Assembly (NCBI GenBank): GCA_910576775.1
Contig: CAJTJV010000003.1
Span: 62,001-126,000, forward strand
Length of the DNA: 64,000 bases
From: an uncultured Muribaculaceae bacterium
Lineage (GTDB): Bacteria; Bacteroidota; Bacteroidia; Bacteroidales; Muribaculaceae
Direction of reading: 5' to 3'
Positions within the stretch are counted from its first letter, which is position 1, and each line of letters starts with the position of its first letter. Of this stretch, positions 41,689-50,581 are shown piece by piece. Position numbers and translations under genes: made by a program. Below the pieces are notes generated by a model that made no database searches, was not told the DNA's origin, and saw nothing but the letters and a program-made list of their open reading frames with translations.

Positions 41689-44403
41689 ATGAAAAGAGTT
41701 TATACATTCGGCGACGGTAAAGCCGAGGGAAATGCGGAAATGCGCAACCTCCTCGGCGGCAAAGGTGCCAACCTGGCCGAAATGAACCTGCTCGGCATGC
41801 CCGTGCCTCCCGGATTCACCATCACCACCGAAGTGTGCAACGAATACACCCAGTACGGTCGCGACGAGGTGGTAGCCCGCATCAAGGACGACGTACAGAA
41901 GGCTATCGCCCACGTGGAGACCCTCACAGGCAAGAAATTCAACGACCCCGCCAATCCTCTTCTCGTATCCGTGCGCTCCGGCGCCCGCGCCTCCATGCCC
42001 GGCATGATGGACACCGTCCTCAACCTCGGCATGAACGACGCCACAGTGGCATCCCTGGCCGAAAAGAGCGGCAACCCCCGCTTCGCATGGGACAGCTACC
42101 GCCGCTTCGTACAGATGTACGGCGACGTCGTCCTCGGCATGAAGCCCAAGAAGAAAACCGACATCGACCCCTTCGAGGAAATCATGGACAAGGTGAAAGA
42201 GGAAAAAGGCTACAAGCTCGACACCGAGCTTCAGGTCGAAGACCTCCGGAACCTCGTCAAACTCTTCAAGGCAGCCGTCAAAGAATACACAGGCAAAGAT
42301 TTCCCCGATGACGCATGGGAACAGCTCTGGGGCGGCATCTGCGCCGTGTTCGACAGTTGGATGAACGAACGCGCCATCATCTACCGCCGCATGAACCAGA
42401 TTCCCGAAGAATGGGGCACCGCCGTCAACGTACAGGCAATGGTTTACGGCAACATGGGCAACAACTCCGCCACCGGTGTGGCATTCAGCCGCGACGCCGC
42501 CACCGGCGAGAACATCTTCAACGGCGAATACCTCATCAACGCACAGGGCGAGGACGTCGTAGCCGGCATCCGCACCCCCCAGCAGATCACCATCGAAGGC
42601 TCGCGCCGCTGGGCTGCCCTCCAGGGCATCAGCGAGGAAGAGCGCGCCGCAAAATATCCCTCCCTCGAGGAATCCATGCCCGTATGCGCCAACGAGCTCT
42701 TCGCCATCGCCGCCAAGCTCGAAGACTACTACCGCGACATGCAGGACATGGAATTCACAATCCAGGACGGCAAGCTCTGGATGCTCCAGACACGTAACGG
42801 CAAACGCACAGGCGCCGCAATGGTGAAAATCGCCATGGACCTTCTCCGCTCCGGCGACATCGACGAAAAGACCGTCCTCAAGCGCATGGAGCCGCAGAAG
42901 CTCGACGAGCTTCTCCACCCCGTATTCGACAAGGCAGCCCTCAAGCGTGCCAAAGTAGTCGCAAAAGGCCTTCCCGCATCGCCCGGCGCAGCATCCGGCC
43001 AGGTAGTGTTCTCCGCCGAGGACGCCGAGGCATGGGCCGAGAAAAAACGCAAAGTAGTCCTCGTCCGCATCGAGACCTCTCCGGAAGACCTCCGCGGCAT
43101 GGCAGTGGCACAGGGCATCCTGACAATGCGCGGCGGCATGACATCGCACGCAGCCGTAGTAGCCCGCGGCATGGGCAAATGCTGCGTCTCCGGCGCCGGC
43201 GAAATCAAGGTGGACTACGTTGCAAAGACCGTCCAGATGGGTGGCAAGACATACAACGAAGGCGACTGGATTTCCCTCAACGGCTCCACCGGCGAGGTAT
43301 ACGACGGCCAGGTACCCACCACCGAACCCGCCCTCGACGGCGATTTCGCTGCAATCATGAACCTTGCCGACAAATTCACCAAGACCCTCGTACGCACCAA
43401 CGCTGACACCCCGCGCGACGCCAAGCAGGCCCGCAAGTTCGGCGCACAGGGCATCGGCCTCTGCCGCACGGAACACATGTTCTTCGAAGGCGACCGCATC
43501 AAAGCCGTACGCGAGATGATTCTCGCCAGCGACCTCGAAGGCCGCCGTGCAGCCCTTGCCAAGCTCCTTCCGATGCAGCGCGGCGACTTTGAAGGCATCT
43601 TCGAGGCCATGGACGGCTTCGGCGTCACCATCCGCCTTCTCGACCCGCCCCTGCACGAGTTCGTACCCCACCAGACAGCAACACAGAAAGAGCTCGCCGA
43701 CGAGATGGGCATCACACTCGCAGAGGTGAAAGCCAAAGTCGACGCACTGGAGGAATTCAACCCCATGCTCGGCCACCGCGGCTGCCGTCTTGGCATCACT
43801 TATCCCGAAATCACCGAGATGCAGACACGCGCCATCATCGAGGCAGCCCTGGCATGCAAGGCACGCGGCATCGACGTACACCCCGAAATCATGGTGCCCC
43901 TGGTAGGCTCGCTCAAAGAGCTCCAGAACCAGGCCAACGTCATCAACGAGACCGCCGTCAAGGTATTCGAGGAAAAAGGCGACTCCGTACCCTACCTCGT
44001 AGGCACAATGATAGAGGTGCCCCGCGCCGCACTCACAGCCGACGAAATCGCACAGGTAGCCGATTTCTTCTCCTTCGGCACCAACGACCTCACCCAGATG
44101 ACATTCGGCTTCTCGCGCGACGACGCTCCCAAGTTCCTCAAATTCTACAAGGAACACGGCGTCATCAAGACCGACCCCTTCGAGGTTCTCGACCAGGTCG
44201 GCGTAGGCCAGCTCGTCCGCATGGGCGTACAGAAAGGCCGCGGCGTCAAGCCCGAACTCAAAGTCGGCATCTGCGGCGAACACGGCGGCGAACCCTCGTC
44301 GGTGATCTTCTGCGCCAAGCTCGGCATGAACTACGTGAGCTGCTCGCCCTTCCGCGTGCCCATCGCCCGCGTAGCAGCGGCACAGGCTGCAATCGAAGAG
44401 TAA
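41689..44403 (+). CDS. ppdK: pyruvate, phosphate dikinase
   Basis: 904 residues, full length. PPDK interconverts pyruvate, ATP and phosphate with PEP, AMP and pyrophosphate. The nucleotide-binding N-terminal half contains GGKGANLAEM and SVRSGARASMPGMMDTVLNLG. The swivelling domain has the phosphorylated His487 in GGMTSHAAVVARGMGKCCVSG. The C-terminal TIM barrel has GLCRTEHMFF, GTNDLTQ and the proton-donor Cys862 in GICGEHGGEP. In anaerobic gut Bacteroidetes it links PEP and pyruvate metabolism. It has its own promoter. Confidence 0.97.
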   Translation: MKRVYTFGDGKAEGNAEMRNLLGGKGANLAEMNLLGMPVPPGFTITTEVCNEYTQYGRDEVVARIKDDVQKAIAHVETLTGKKFNDPANPLLVSVRSGARASMPGMMDTVLNLGMNDATVASLAEKSGNPRFAWDSYRRFVQMYGDVVLGMKPKKKTDIDPFEEIMDKVKEEKGYKLDTELQVEDLRNLVKLFKAAVKEYTGKDFPDDAWEQLWGGICAVFDSWMNERAIIYRRMNQIPEEWGTAVNVQAMVYGNMGNNSATGVAFSRDAATGENIFNGEYLINAQGEDVVAGIRTPQQITIEGSRRWAALQGISEEERAAKYPSLEESMPVCANELFAIAAKLEDYYRDMQDMEFTIQDGKLWMLQTRNGKRTGAAMVKIAMDLLRSGDIDEKTVLKRMEPQKLDELLHPVFDKAALKRAKVVAKGLPASPGAASGQVVFSAEDAEAWAEKKRKVVLVRIETSPEDLRGMAVAQGILTMRGGMTSHAAVVARGMGKCCVSGAGEIKVDYVAKTVQMGGKTYNEGDWISLNGSTGEVYDGQVPTTEPALDGDFAAIMNLADKFTKTLVRTNADTPRDAKQARKFGAQGIGLCRTEHMFFEGDRIKAVREMILASDLEGRRAALAKLLPMQRGDFEGIFEAMDGFGVTIRLLDPPLHEFVPHQTATQKELADEMGITLAEVKAKVDALEEFNPMLGHRGCRLGITYPEITEMQTRAIIEAALACKARGIDVHPEIMVPLVGSLKELQNQANVINETAVKVFEEKGDSVPYLVGTMIEVPRAALTADEIAQVADFFSFGTNDLTQMTFGFSRDDAPKFLKFYKEHGVIKTDPFEVLDQVGVGQLVRMGVQKGRGVKPELKVGICGEHGGEPSSVIFCAKLGMNYVSCSPFRVPIARVAAAQAAIEE

Positions 44404-44420
44404 GCTTCCGCTACTGATAA

Positions 44421-44483
44421 TTAAGGTCGTTGAGGTCTTTAAAGTCATTAAAGTCCTTAACGACCTTAATGACTTTAAAGACC
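44421..44483 (+). repeat. two overlapping, mutually exclusive hairpins made of AAGGTC/AAAGTC words
   Basis: Hairpin 1 pairs 44421-44435 with 44455-44469 (14 of 15). Hairpin 2 pairs GGTCTTTAAAGTCATTAA (44434-44451) perfectly with 44466-44483 (18 bp, 14-nt loop). They share bases, so only one can form. The block lies between ppdK and the four-helix-bundle gene and is followed by an A-rich stretch. It may act as terminator, attenuator or binding array. Confidence 0.8.
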
Positions 44484-44507
44484 CTATAAAAAACTAAAAG
44501 CAAAAAA

Positions 44508-45053
44508 ATGTCTGAATTGATTCCCCGTCGCGGCAACTACAAGAAGCTGCCGAGCTATCAGAAAACGGATGTGATTTTCCAAATCACATCCTATTTCTGC
44601 GAGCACTACATCGCCCGGGGAGACCGCACCAGAGACCAGATGATTCAGGCGGCGCGCAGCGGCAAACAGAACATCATCGAGGGTTGCGCCGCCTCCGCCA
44701 CATCGGCAAAAACGGAAATCAAGCTCATCAACGTGGCTAAAGCAAGTCTCAATGAACTGCTCGAAGACTATGAAGACTATCTGAAAACACACGATAAGCC
44801 GCAGTGGCAGCCCGGCAGCGCGGAATTCGAAGCCATGCGCCGCCTCGGAAGAACGCACAACGAAGCGAGAATCTTCCTCGACATGATTGCCACACGCCCG
44901 CCGGAGACCATCGCCAACATGGCCATAATACTGATAAACCAGGCCGACTACATGCTCTTCCGCCAGCTCGAGAGGCTGTCGAAGGATTTTGTGGAGGAAG
45001 GCGGGTTCTCCGAAAAAATGTCCCGCCTCCGCCACCGGCAAAGAAACTATTAA
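44508..45053 (+). CDS. four-helix-bundle protein with suffix domain
   Basis: 181 residues, mostly helical. The segment YQKTDVIFQITSYFCEHYI, then DQMIQAARSGKQNIIEG and TEIKLINVAKASLNELLEDYEDYL, matches the S23/four-helix-bundle family related to proteins encoded within 23S rRNA intervening sequences and to bAvd. The C-terminal part (ANMAIILINQADYMLFRQLERL) is the suffix region of the Bacteroidetes subgroup. Function unknown. It ends 13 bp before the Fic gene, so they are probably co-transcribed. Confidence 0.85.
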   Translation: MSELIPRRGNYKKLPSYQKTDVIFQITSYFCEHYIARGDRTRDQMIQAARSGKQNIIEGCAASATSAKTEIKLINVAKASLNELLEDYEDYLKTHDKPQWQPGSAEFEAMRRLGRTHNEARIFLDMIATRPPETIANMAIILINQADYMLFRQLERLSKDFVEEGGFSEKMSRLRHRQRNY

Positions 45054-45066
45054 CAGTTACCGCACT

Positions 45067-45615
45067 ATGACTCAGAACGAGATTGACAGATTGAGCATCG
45101 GAAAGGCAAAGGAGCTGTTCTCGACCGGAAAAGTATATGAAATCGAGGTCGGGACCACAGCCGGGCTTCAGACCATCCACCGCGCCCTGTTCGAAGGACT
45201 ATACCCTTTTGCCGGCGAAATCCGCGAGCTTAACATCTCCAAAGGCGGCTTCCGCTTCGCCAACGCCCTCTATCTGTTACCGGCGCTTGAAGCCATCGAA
45301 AAGATGCCGGAGAATACTTTCGAGGAAATCGTGGCCAAATACGTGGAGATGAACATAGCCCACCCGTTTATGGAAGGTAACGGACGGGCGACCCGCATCT
45401 GGCTCGACATGATGCTGCGCCGCTCGCTCGCCAAAGTCATCGACTGGCGGCAAATCACCCGCGACGCCTATTTGCAAGCCATGGAACGCTCGCCCGTCAA
45501 CGACCTCGAGTTGCGCTTTCTGCTCGGCGAAGCCCTAACCGCAGAGACCGGTGATCGTGACGTAATCTTCCACGGCATAGACCAGTCATATTATTACGAG
45601 GGCTATGAACAGTAA
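45067..45615 (+). CDS. fic: class III Fic protein (adenylyltransferase-type)
   Basis: 182 residues. The catalytic motif HPFMEGNGRATR (from His99) is complete, predicting transfer of AMP or a related group to a target hydroxyl. The C-terminus ends SYYYEGYEQ; Ser174-x3-Glu178-Gly179 fits the (S/T)xxxE(G/N) inhibitory helix, which in class III Fic proteins such as NmFic lies at the C-terminus and blocks ATP gamma-phosphate binding. The enzyme is thus likely self-inhibited and controlled by oligomerisation. No separate antitoxin is visible; the coupled four-helix-bundle protein could be a partner (inference). Confidence 0.9.
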   Translation: MTQNEIDRLSIGKAKELFSTGKVYEIEVGTTAGLQTIHRALFEGLYPFAGEIRELNISKGGFRFANALYLLPALEAIEKMPENTFEEIVAKYVEMNIAHPFMEGNGRATRIWLDMMLRRSLAKVIDWRQITRDAYLQAMERSPVNDLELRFLLGEALTAETGDRDVIFHGIDQSYYYEGYEQ

Positions 45616-45627
45616 CCGTTTCCTGTC

Positions 45628-47346
45628 ATGAAAAAACTGCTCCCCATCATCATTGCCCTTGCAGCCGCCATCGCCCTGATACCGGGATGCGGGCGGCAGA
45701 CGGACGAATCGTCGGCATATCTCGCAAAACTCGACTCCCTTATCGACAAAGAAGATGATTTCGTGCGCGACAAGCTGCTAAGGATTAGCGAACTGCACCA
45801 GAAAGAACGCAACGCCATATCGACCACCGACCGATACCTCTACGCCACCCTCCTTTTCGACGAATATCTCACCTACAACTCCGACTCGGCGATGAAATAT
45901 ATCGACCGGCGCATCGACATTGCCCGCGCCAGCGACAACAAGGAATGGGAGAACAGAAGCTTAATCAACAAGATAGGACTCCTTGCCGGCACCGGACTGC
46001 TCCGCGAGGCCGAGGACATCATGAACTCGGTCGATACCACCGGCTTCTCCAACGACCTGATGATTGAATACTACGGCCAGCTTATCTACCTCTACAGCCA
46101 CCTGGGCAACTATACCGGTGGCTCCAAGAACGACTATTATCTCAAAGAAAGAGTCTACAAAGACTCAATGATGAGAATCATCACTCCCGAACATCCCGAT
46201 TATCTCTGGTACAAGAGCTGGGACATCATCGGCACCGAAAAGAAGGACCCGTCCCTTATTCCCGCTCTTGTAGAGAAGGTGGAAGCCTCGCAGCTCAACA
46301 CCCGACAGGACGCCAAAAGAGCCTACATCCTCGCAAAGCTCTACGAGAATGACAACAACCGCGACGGCTTGCTCAAATACATGGCGATATCGGCCATCGC
46401 CGACGTCAGAAGCGCCAATGCCGAGATAGCTTCGCTGGAAGAACTGGCGCGCCTGCTGTTCAGCGACGGCGACGGCGACATCGACCGCGCCTACCGCTAC
46501 GTGAACTACAGTCTGAACAAGGCCATATCGTACCCCAACCGCGTGCGCGCCGTAGGAATAACCAATATCCTCGACGCTGTCAACAAGGCCCACCAGGAGC
46601 GTACCCGCCACGAACAGAAGCGCACACGCAGCTCACTGACACTGGTATGCATCCTCGCGATAATCCTTATCTGCGCCGTCGTAACAATCATAGTGCAGAA
46701 CCGCCGCCTGAGCCGCCAGGGCTCGCGGCTGGACAAGGCAAACAAAAGCCTCAACGCAAACATAGCCGAACTGTCAACGGCACAGAAACAGCTCAGTGAC
46801 GTAAACGCGCGCCTCCAGAAGCTGAACGCCGACCTCAAGCAGAAAAACGAAGAACTCAACGAGGCCAACTATGTCAAGGAAGAATACATAGGCTACATCT
46901 TCACCATCTGCTCCAACTATATCCGCAAGCTCGAGGAACTGCGCCGCAGCATACACGTGAAAGCAGTCACAAAAAAATACAAGGAGATCATAGAGGAAAC
47001 CGACAGCACCGACATGACACGCGACGAGCTGAAGGATTTCTACCGCTCCTTCGACACCGTATTCCTGCACATCTACCCTGATTTCGTCAGCGATTTCAAC
47101 TCGCTTCTCCAGGACGACAAGCACATCACCCCAAAGGAAGGCGAGCTGCTCAACACGGAGCTGCGCATCTATGCCCTGGTGCGCCTCGGAATCACCGACA
47201 GCATCAAGATCGCAGAGTTCCTCCACTGCTCCCCGCAGACGGTCTACAACAACCGCTTCCGCGTGCGCAACAAAGCGCTCGTGCCCAAAAAGAATTTCGC
47301 CGAAGCCGTCCGCACCCTCGGAAAATTCATGGAGAGGCCTTCGTAA
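45628..47346 (+). CDS. DUF6377-like membrane regulator with TPR-like and C-terminal HTH regions
   Basis: 572 residues. An N-terminal lipoprotein-like signal (LIPGC) is followed by ~300 helical residues with TPR character, a clear membrane helix near 332-352 (LTLVCILAIILICAVVTIIV), a coiled coil (~355-415), then a C-terminal domain with a LuxR-like helix-turn-helix (LGITDSIKIAEFLHCSPQTVYNNRFRVRNKAL). It resembles DUF6377/SusR-like sensors that signal from periplasm to DNA. Position directly upstream of susC makes it the likely regulator of that locus. It starts 12 bp after fic. Confidence 0.82.
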   Translation: MKKLLPIIIALAAAIALIPGCGRQTDESSAYLAKLDSLIDKEDDFVRDKLLRISELHQKERNAISTTDRYLYATLLFDEYLTYNSDSAMKYIDRRIDIARASDNKEWENRSLINKIGLLAGTGLLREAEDIMNSVDTTGFSNDLMIEYYGQLIYLYSHLGNYTGGSKNDYYLKERVYKDSMMRIITPEHPDYLWYKSWDIIGTEKKDPSLIPALVEKVEASQLNTRQDAKRAYILAKLYENDNNRDGLLKYMAISAIADVRSANAEIASLEELARLLFSDGDGDIDRAYRYVNYSLNKAISYPNRVRAVGITNILDAVNKAHQERTRHEQKRTRSSLTLVCILAIILICAVVTIIVQNRRLSRQGSRLDKANKSLNANIAELSTAQKQLSDVNARLQKLNADLKQKNEELNEANYVKEEYIGYIFTICSNYIRKLEELRRSIHVKAVTKKYKEIIEETDSTDMTRDELKDFYRSFDTVFLHIYPDFVSDFNSLLQDDKHITPKEGELLNTELRIYALVRLGITDSIKIAEFLHCSPQTVYNNRFRVRNKALVPKKNFAEAVRTLGKFMERPS

Positions 47347-47407
47347 AATACCGGACGCTTTCAAAACCTCAGTTCCAAGAACTTACTTTTTACACAACAC
47401 CATCGCG

Positions 47408-47503
47408 AGCCAATATGCTAATTTTAAGTATATTGGCTATTTTATCAATTTACCTCGACTGTTTACCTGTACAAACAATCCCTTAAATTATGTGTTAACT
47501 TTG
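47408..47503 (+). promoter_or_regulatory. susC promoter region with inverted repeat
   Basis: AGCCAATAT (47408-47416) and ATATTGGCT (47430-47438) are perfect 9-bp arms, a candidate operator or terminator. TAACTTTG at 47496-47503 is a -7 box without a good -33, as expected for an activated promoter. The leader to the susC ATG is about 90 nt. Confidence 0.6.
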
Positions 47504-47596
47504 TTGAGTAAAAAAACCGACAACAACCGATACATCAATACCGGGAAAACAGATACCATAAAAACTGACATAACATACAAATCTAAACTAAACCTA

Positions 47597-50566
47597 ATGA
47601 AAGCTAAGTTCAATCTTTTGACATCAGCTCTCTGTCTGGTTCTGCTGGTTTTCGGCAATATCACGGCCTTCGCCGCCGATATTACCGTCACAGGCACAAT
47701 CACCGACAAGAGCGATGAGCCGCTTATCGGCGCAAGCGTGACAGTTAAGGGACGTCCGGGCATGGGCGCTACAACAGACATCGACGGCAATTTCAGCATC
47801 AAGGTAGCTGAAGGCGCCGACCTTGTTTTCTCCTATATCGGTTACGTAACCAAAGAACTCAAGGCAAGCCCGAAGATGAATGTTGTCCTCGAAGAAGACA
47901 ACATGAGCCTCGACGAGGTAGTGGTAATCGGCTACGGTACCGTCAAGCGCAAGGATCTTACCACCGCCGTATCGACAGTCGACGAAAAGGCGCTCGCCAA
48001 CCGTCCCATCGTATCCGCCGCCCAGGCCATCCAGGGCAAGGCCGCCGGTGTCGCCGTGCAGCAGCCCACAGGCGCGCCCGGCGCAAGCATGACAGTACGC
48101 GTGCGCGGTACCACATCTTTCAACGGCTCCAACGAACCGCTCTACGTCGTTGACGGCGTGCCTGTCGACAACGTGAATTTCCTCTCGCCCAGCGACATCG
48201 AGAACATGCAGATTCTCAAGGATGCCTCGTCGGCCGCCATCTACGGCTCGCGCGGCGCCAACGGTGTTGTCATCATCACCACCAAGCAGGGCAAGACCGA
48301 CGACGCCAAGATATCGCTCAACCTCCAGGGCGGCTTCACCAACGTGGCAAAGAAAATCGACGTGCTCAACGCCGCACAATACAAAGAGCTTCAGGATGAA
48401 ATAGGCCTGCTGAAGCTCCCCGACGGCCTCACAGACCAGACCGACTGGTTCGACGAGACCTACCGCACCGGCAACACGCAGACCTACCAGCTATCCGTAT
48501 CGCAGAACTCCGAAAAAATCAGCTACTACCTCTCCGGCGGCTACCAGCGCGACCGCGGTATCCTCAAAAGCTCCTTCTTCCAGCGCTTCAATTTCCGCGC
48601 CAATGTAGAAGGCAAGCTCCGCAAATGGCTCACCGCACGCGCCAACATCGTCTACTCCGACTATTCCTCCAACGGCGGCGGCGCCATGGGTACCGTCGGC
48701 AACCGCGGCGGCGTAATCCTCTCCGTAATCAATACCCCTACCTACGCCCCCATATGGAATCCCGACAAACCCGGACAGTACTACAACAATTTCTACGGGC
48801 TTAACATGCAGAGCCCGCTTGAGAACGAGGCCCGCCAGGAAGCAAACCGCAGCCGCGAGAACCGACTCATCGCATCGGGCGAACTCCTGTTCAACATCAT
48901 CGACGGCCTAACATTCTCCAGTAAATTCACCATGGATCGCCGCCAGGGCTGGGACACCTCCTTCCTCGACCCCGAAAAGACAACATGGGGCCGCGAGCAG
49001 GGCGGCACAGGCTACGACGGACGCAGCTACAACACCGTCCTTACATGGGATAACATCGCAAACTACAATTTCACGGTAAAAAAGAACACCTTCGGCGTGA
49101 TGCTCGGCACATCGTGGACCGACTCCAACTACTCCAACAGCTGGATCAACGGCCAGTACTACCGCAACGGCCTTATCCAGACCCTCAACGCCGCAAACAT
49201 GATAAGCTGGACCGGCACGGGCACAGGCGCCTCACAATGGGGCATCATGTCGTATATCGGCCGTATCACCTACAACTACGACTCCAAATACCTCGCATCA
49301 GCCAACATCCGCTACGACGGCAGCTCCAAGCTCCACCCCGACCACCGCTGGAAAGCATTCCCCTCAGTATCCGCCGCATGGCGCATCTCGCAGGAAGAAT
49401 GGCTTCAGGACGTAAGCTGGATCTACGATCTCAAGCTCCGCGCAGGCTGGGGCAAGACCGGCAACCAGGACGGCGTGGGCGACTACGCATACCTCCAGCG
49501 CTACAACATCAACCGCGTTCCCTGGTTCGAGGACGGCAAAGGAACCTCCGTCCCCACAATCAGCCAGGCCAACCTCCGCACACGCGACCTCACATGGGAG
49601 ACAACAACCCAGACCGGCGTCGGCGTTGATTTCGCAGTGCTGAACAACCGCATCGAACTCGCAGCCGACTGGTACTACAAGAAGACCACCGACATGCTCA
49701 TGTGGGTATCCCTCCCCTCCGGCTCCGCCGCAGCAAGCTCCATCCAGCGCAACGAAGGCGAAATGACAAACAAAGGTTTCGAATTCAGCATCACATCGCG
49801 CAATTTCACCGGTGAGTTCGAATGGACAACCAACCTGAACATGTCGTTCAACAAAAACAAACTCGACAAGCTCGAACTCCAGAAGGTATATCTCGACGCC
49901 GTCACCAGCGAGACCGTCAACGAAGCCGTTGTCCGCAACGAGCCCGGCCGCTCCCTCGGCGGATTCTACGGCTACATCGCCAACGGTGTCGACCCCGAAA
50001 CCGGCATGATGATATACGAGGACCTCAACAACGACGGCCGCATATCCTCGTCCGACCGCACATATATCGGCGACCCCAACCCCGATTTTACCTTCGGTAT
50101 GACGAACACCTTCTCCTACAAAGGCTTCAACCTGAGCATCTTCCTTCAGGGCTCCTACGGCAACGATATCTTCAACGCATCGCGCATGGAGACCGAAGGC
50201 ATGTACAACGGCATGAACCAGACAACAAAGGTACTCGACCGCTGGCGCATCCCCGGACAGATCACCGACGTCCCCAAGGCAGGCTGGAACATGCGCAACT
50301 CAACATATTTCATCGAGGACGGCAGCTATCTCCGCATCAAGGACATCTCCCTCTCCTACGATTTCCGCGGCAAATGGATGAAGAAGCTCGGCATCACAAA
50401 GCTACAGCCCTATTTCACCGCCTCGAACCTCGTGACATTCACCCACTACTCGGGCATGGATCCCGAAGTGAACCAGTGGGGCAACAACGGCCACGTGCAG
50501 GGCATCGACTGGGGTACATATCCCCACTGCAGAAGCTACGTTTTCGGTCTTAACATCGATTTCTAA
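47597..50566 (+). CDS. SusC-like TonB-dependent outer-membrane transporter
   Basis: 989 residues from MKAKFNLL with a signal peptide. A carboxypeptidase-like domain (VTGTITDKSDEPLIGASVTVKG, ~25-105) precedes the TonB box region, the plug (NRPIVSAAQAIQGKAAGV, VRVRGTTSFNGSNEPLYVVDGVPV, ILKDASSAAIYGSRGANGVVIITTK) and the 22-strand barrel, ending GLNIDF. It imports oligosaccharides with its SusD partner 15 bp downstream. The neighbouring enzymes suggest beta-1,6-glucan as substrate (inference). Confidence 0.95.
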   Translation: MKAKFNLLTSALCLVLLVFGNITAFAADITVTGTITDKSDEPLIGASVTVKGRPGMGATTDIDGNFSIKVAEGADLVFSYIGYVTKELKASPKMNVVLEEDNMSLDEVVVIGYGTVKRKDLTTAVSTVDEKALANRPIVSAAQAIQGKAAGVAVQQPTGAPGASMTVRVRGTTSFNGSNEPLYVVDGVPVDNVNFLSPSDIENMQILKDASSAAIYGSRGANGVVIITTKQGKTDDAKISLNLQGGFTNVAKKIDVLNAAQYKELQDEIGLLKLPDGLTDQTDWFDETYRTGNTQTYQLSVSQNSEKISYYLSGGYQRDRGILKSSFFQRFNFRANVEGKLRKWLTARANIVYSDYSSNGGGAMGTVGNRGGVILSVINTPTYAPIWNPDKPGQYYNNFYGLNMQSPLENEARQEANRSRENRLIASGELLFNIIDGLTFSSKFTMDRRQGWDTSFLDPEKTTWGREQGGTGYDGRSYNTVLTWDNIANYNFTVKKNTFGVMLGTSWTDSNYSNSWINGQYYRNGLIQTLNAANMISWTGTGTGASQWGIMSYIGRITYNYDSKYLASANIRYDGSSKLHPDHRWKAFPSVSAAWRISQEEWLQDVSWIYDLKLRAGWGKTGNQDGVGDYAYLQRYNINRVPWFEDGKGTSVPTISQANLRTRDLTWETTTQTGVGVDFAVLNNRIELAADWYYKKTTDMLMWVSLPSGSAAASSIQRNEGEMTNKGFEFSITSRNFTGEFEWTTNLNMSFNKNKLDKLELQKVYLDAVTSETVNEAVVRNEPGRSLGGFYGYIANGVDPETGMMIYEDLNNDGRISSSDRTYIGDPNPDFTFGMTNTFSYKGFNLSIFLQGSYGNDIFNASRMETEGMYNGMNQTTKVLDRWRIPGQITDVPKAGWNMRNSTYFIEDGSYLRIKDISLSYDFRGKWMKKLGITKLQPYFTASNLVTFTHYSGMDPEVNQWGNNGHVQGIDWGTYPHCRSYVFGLNIDF

Positions 50567-50581
50567 TATCAGAATACAAAT

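Noticed and set aside
41644..44448. Very long minus-strand frame opposite ppdK (also 55867-58257 opposite GH3 and 60115-61911 opposite GH2).
   Set aside because: These mirror the codon structure of strongly coding GC-rich genes on the other strand, have low-complexity composition rich in Gly, Ala, Val and His, and match no family.
44508..45053. Possible diversity-generating retroelement, because bAvd is a four-helix bundle.
   Set aside because: No reverse transcriptase, template repeat or variable repeat is visible nearby, and the protein carries the suffix domain of a different subgroup.
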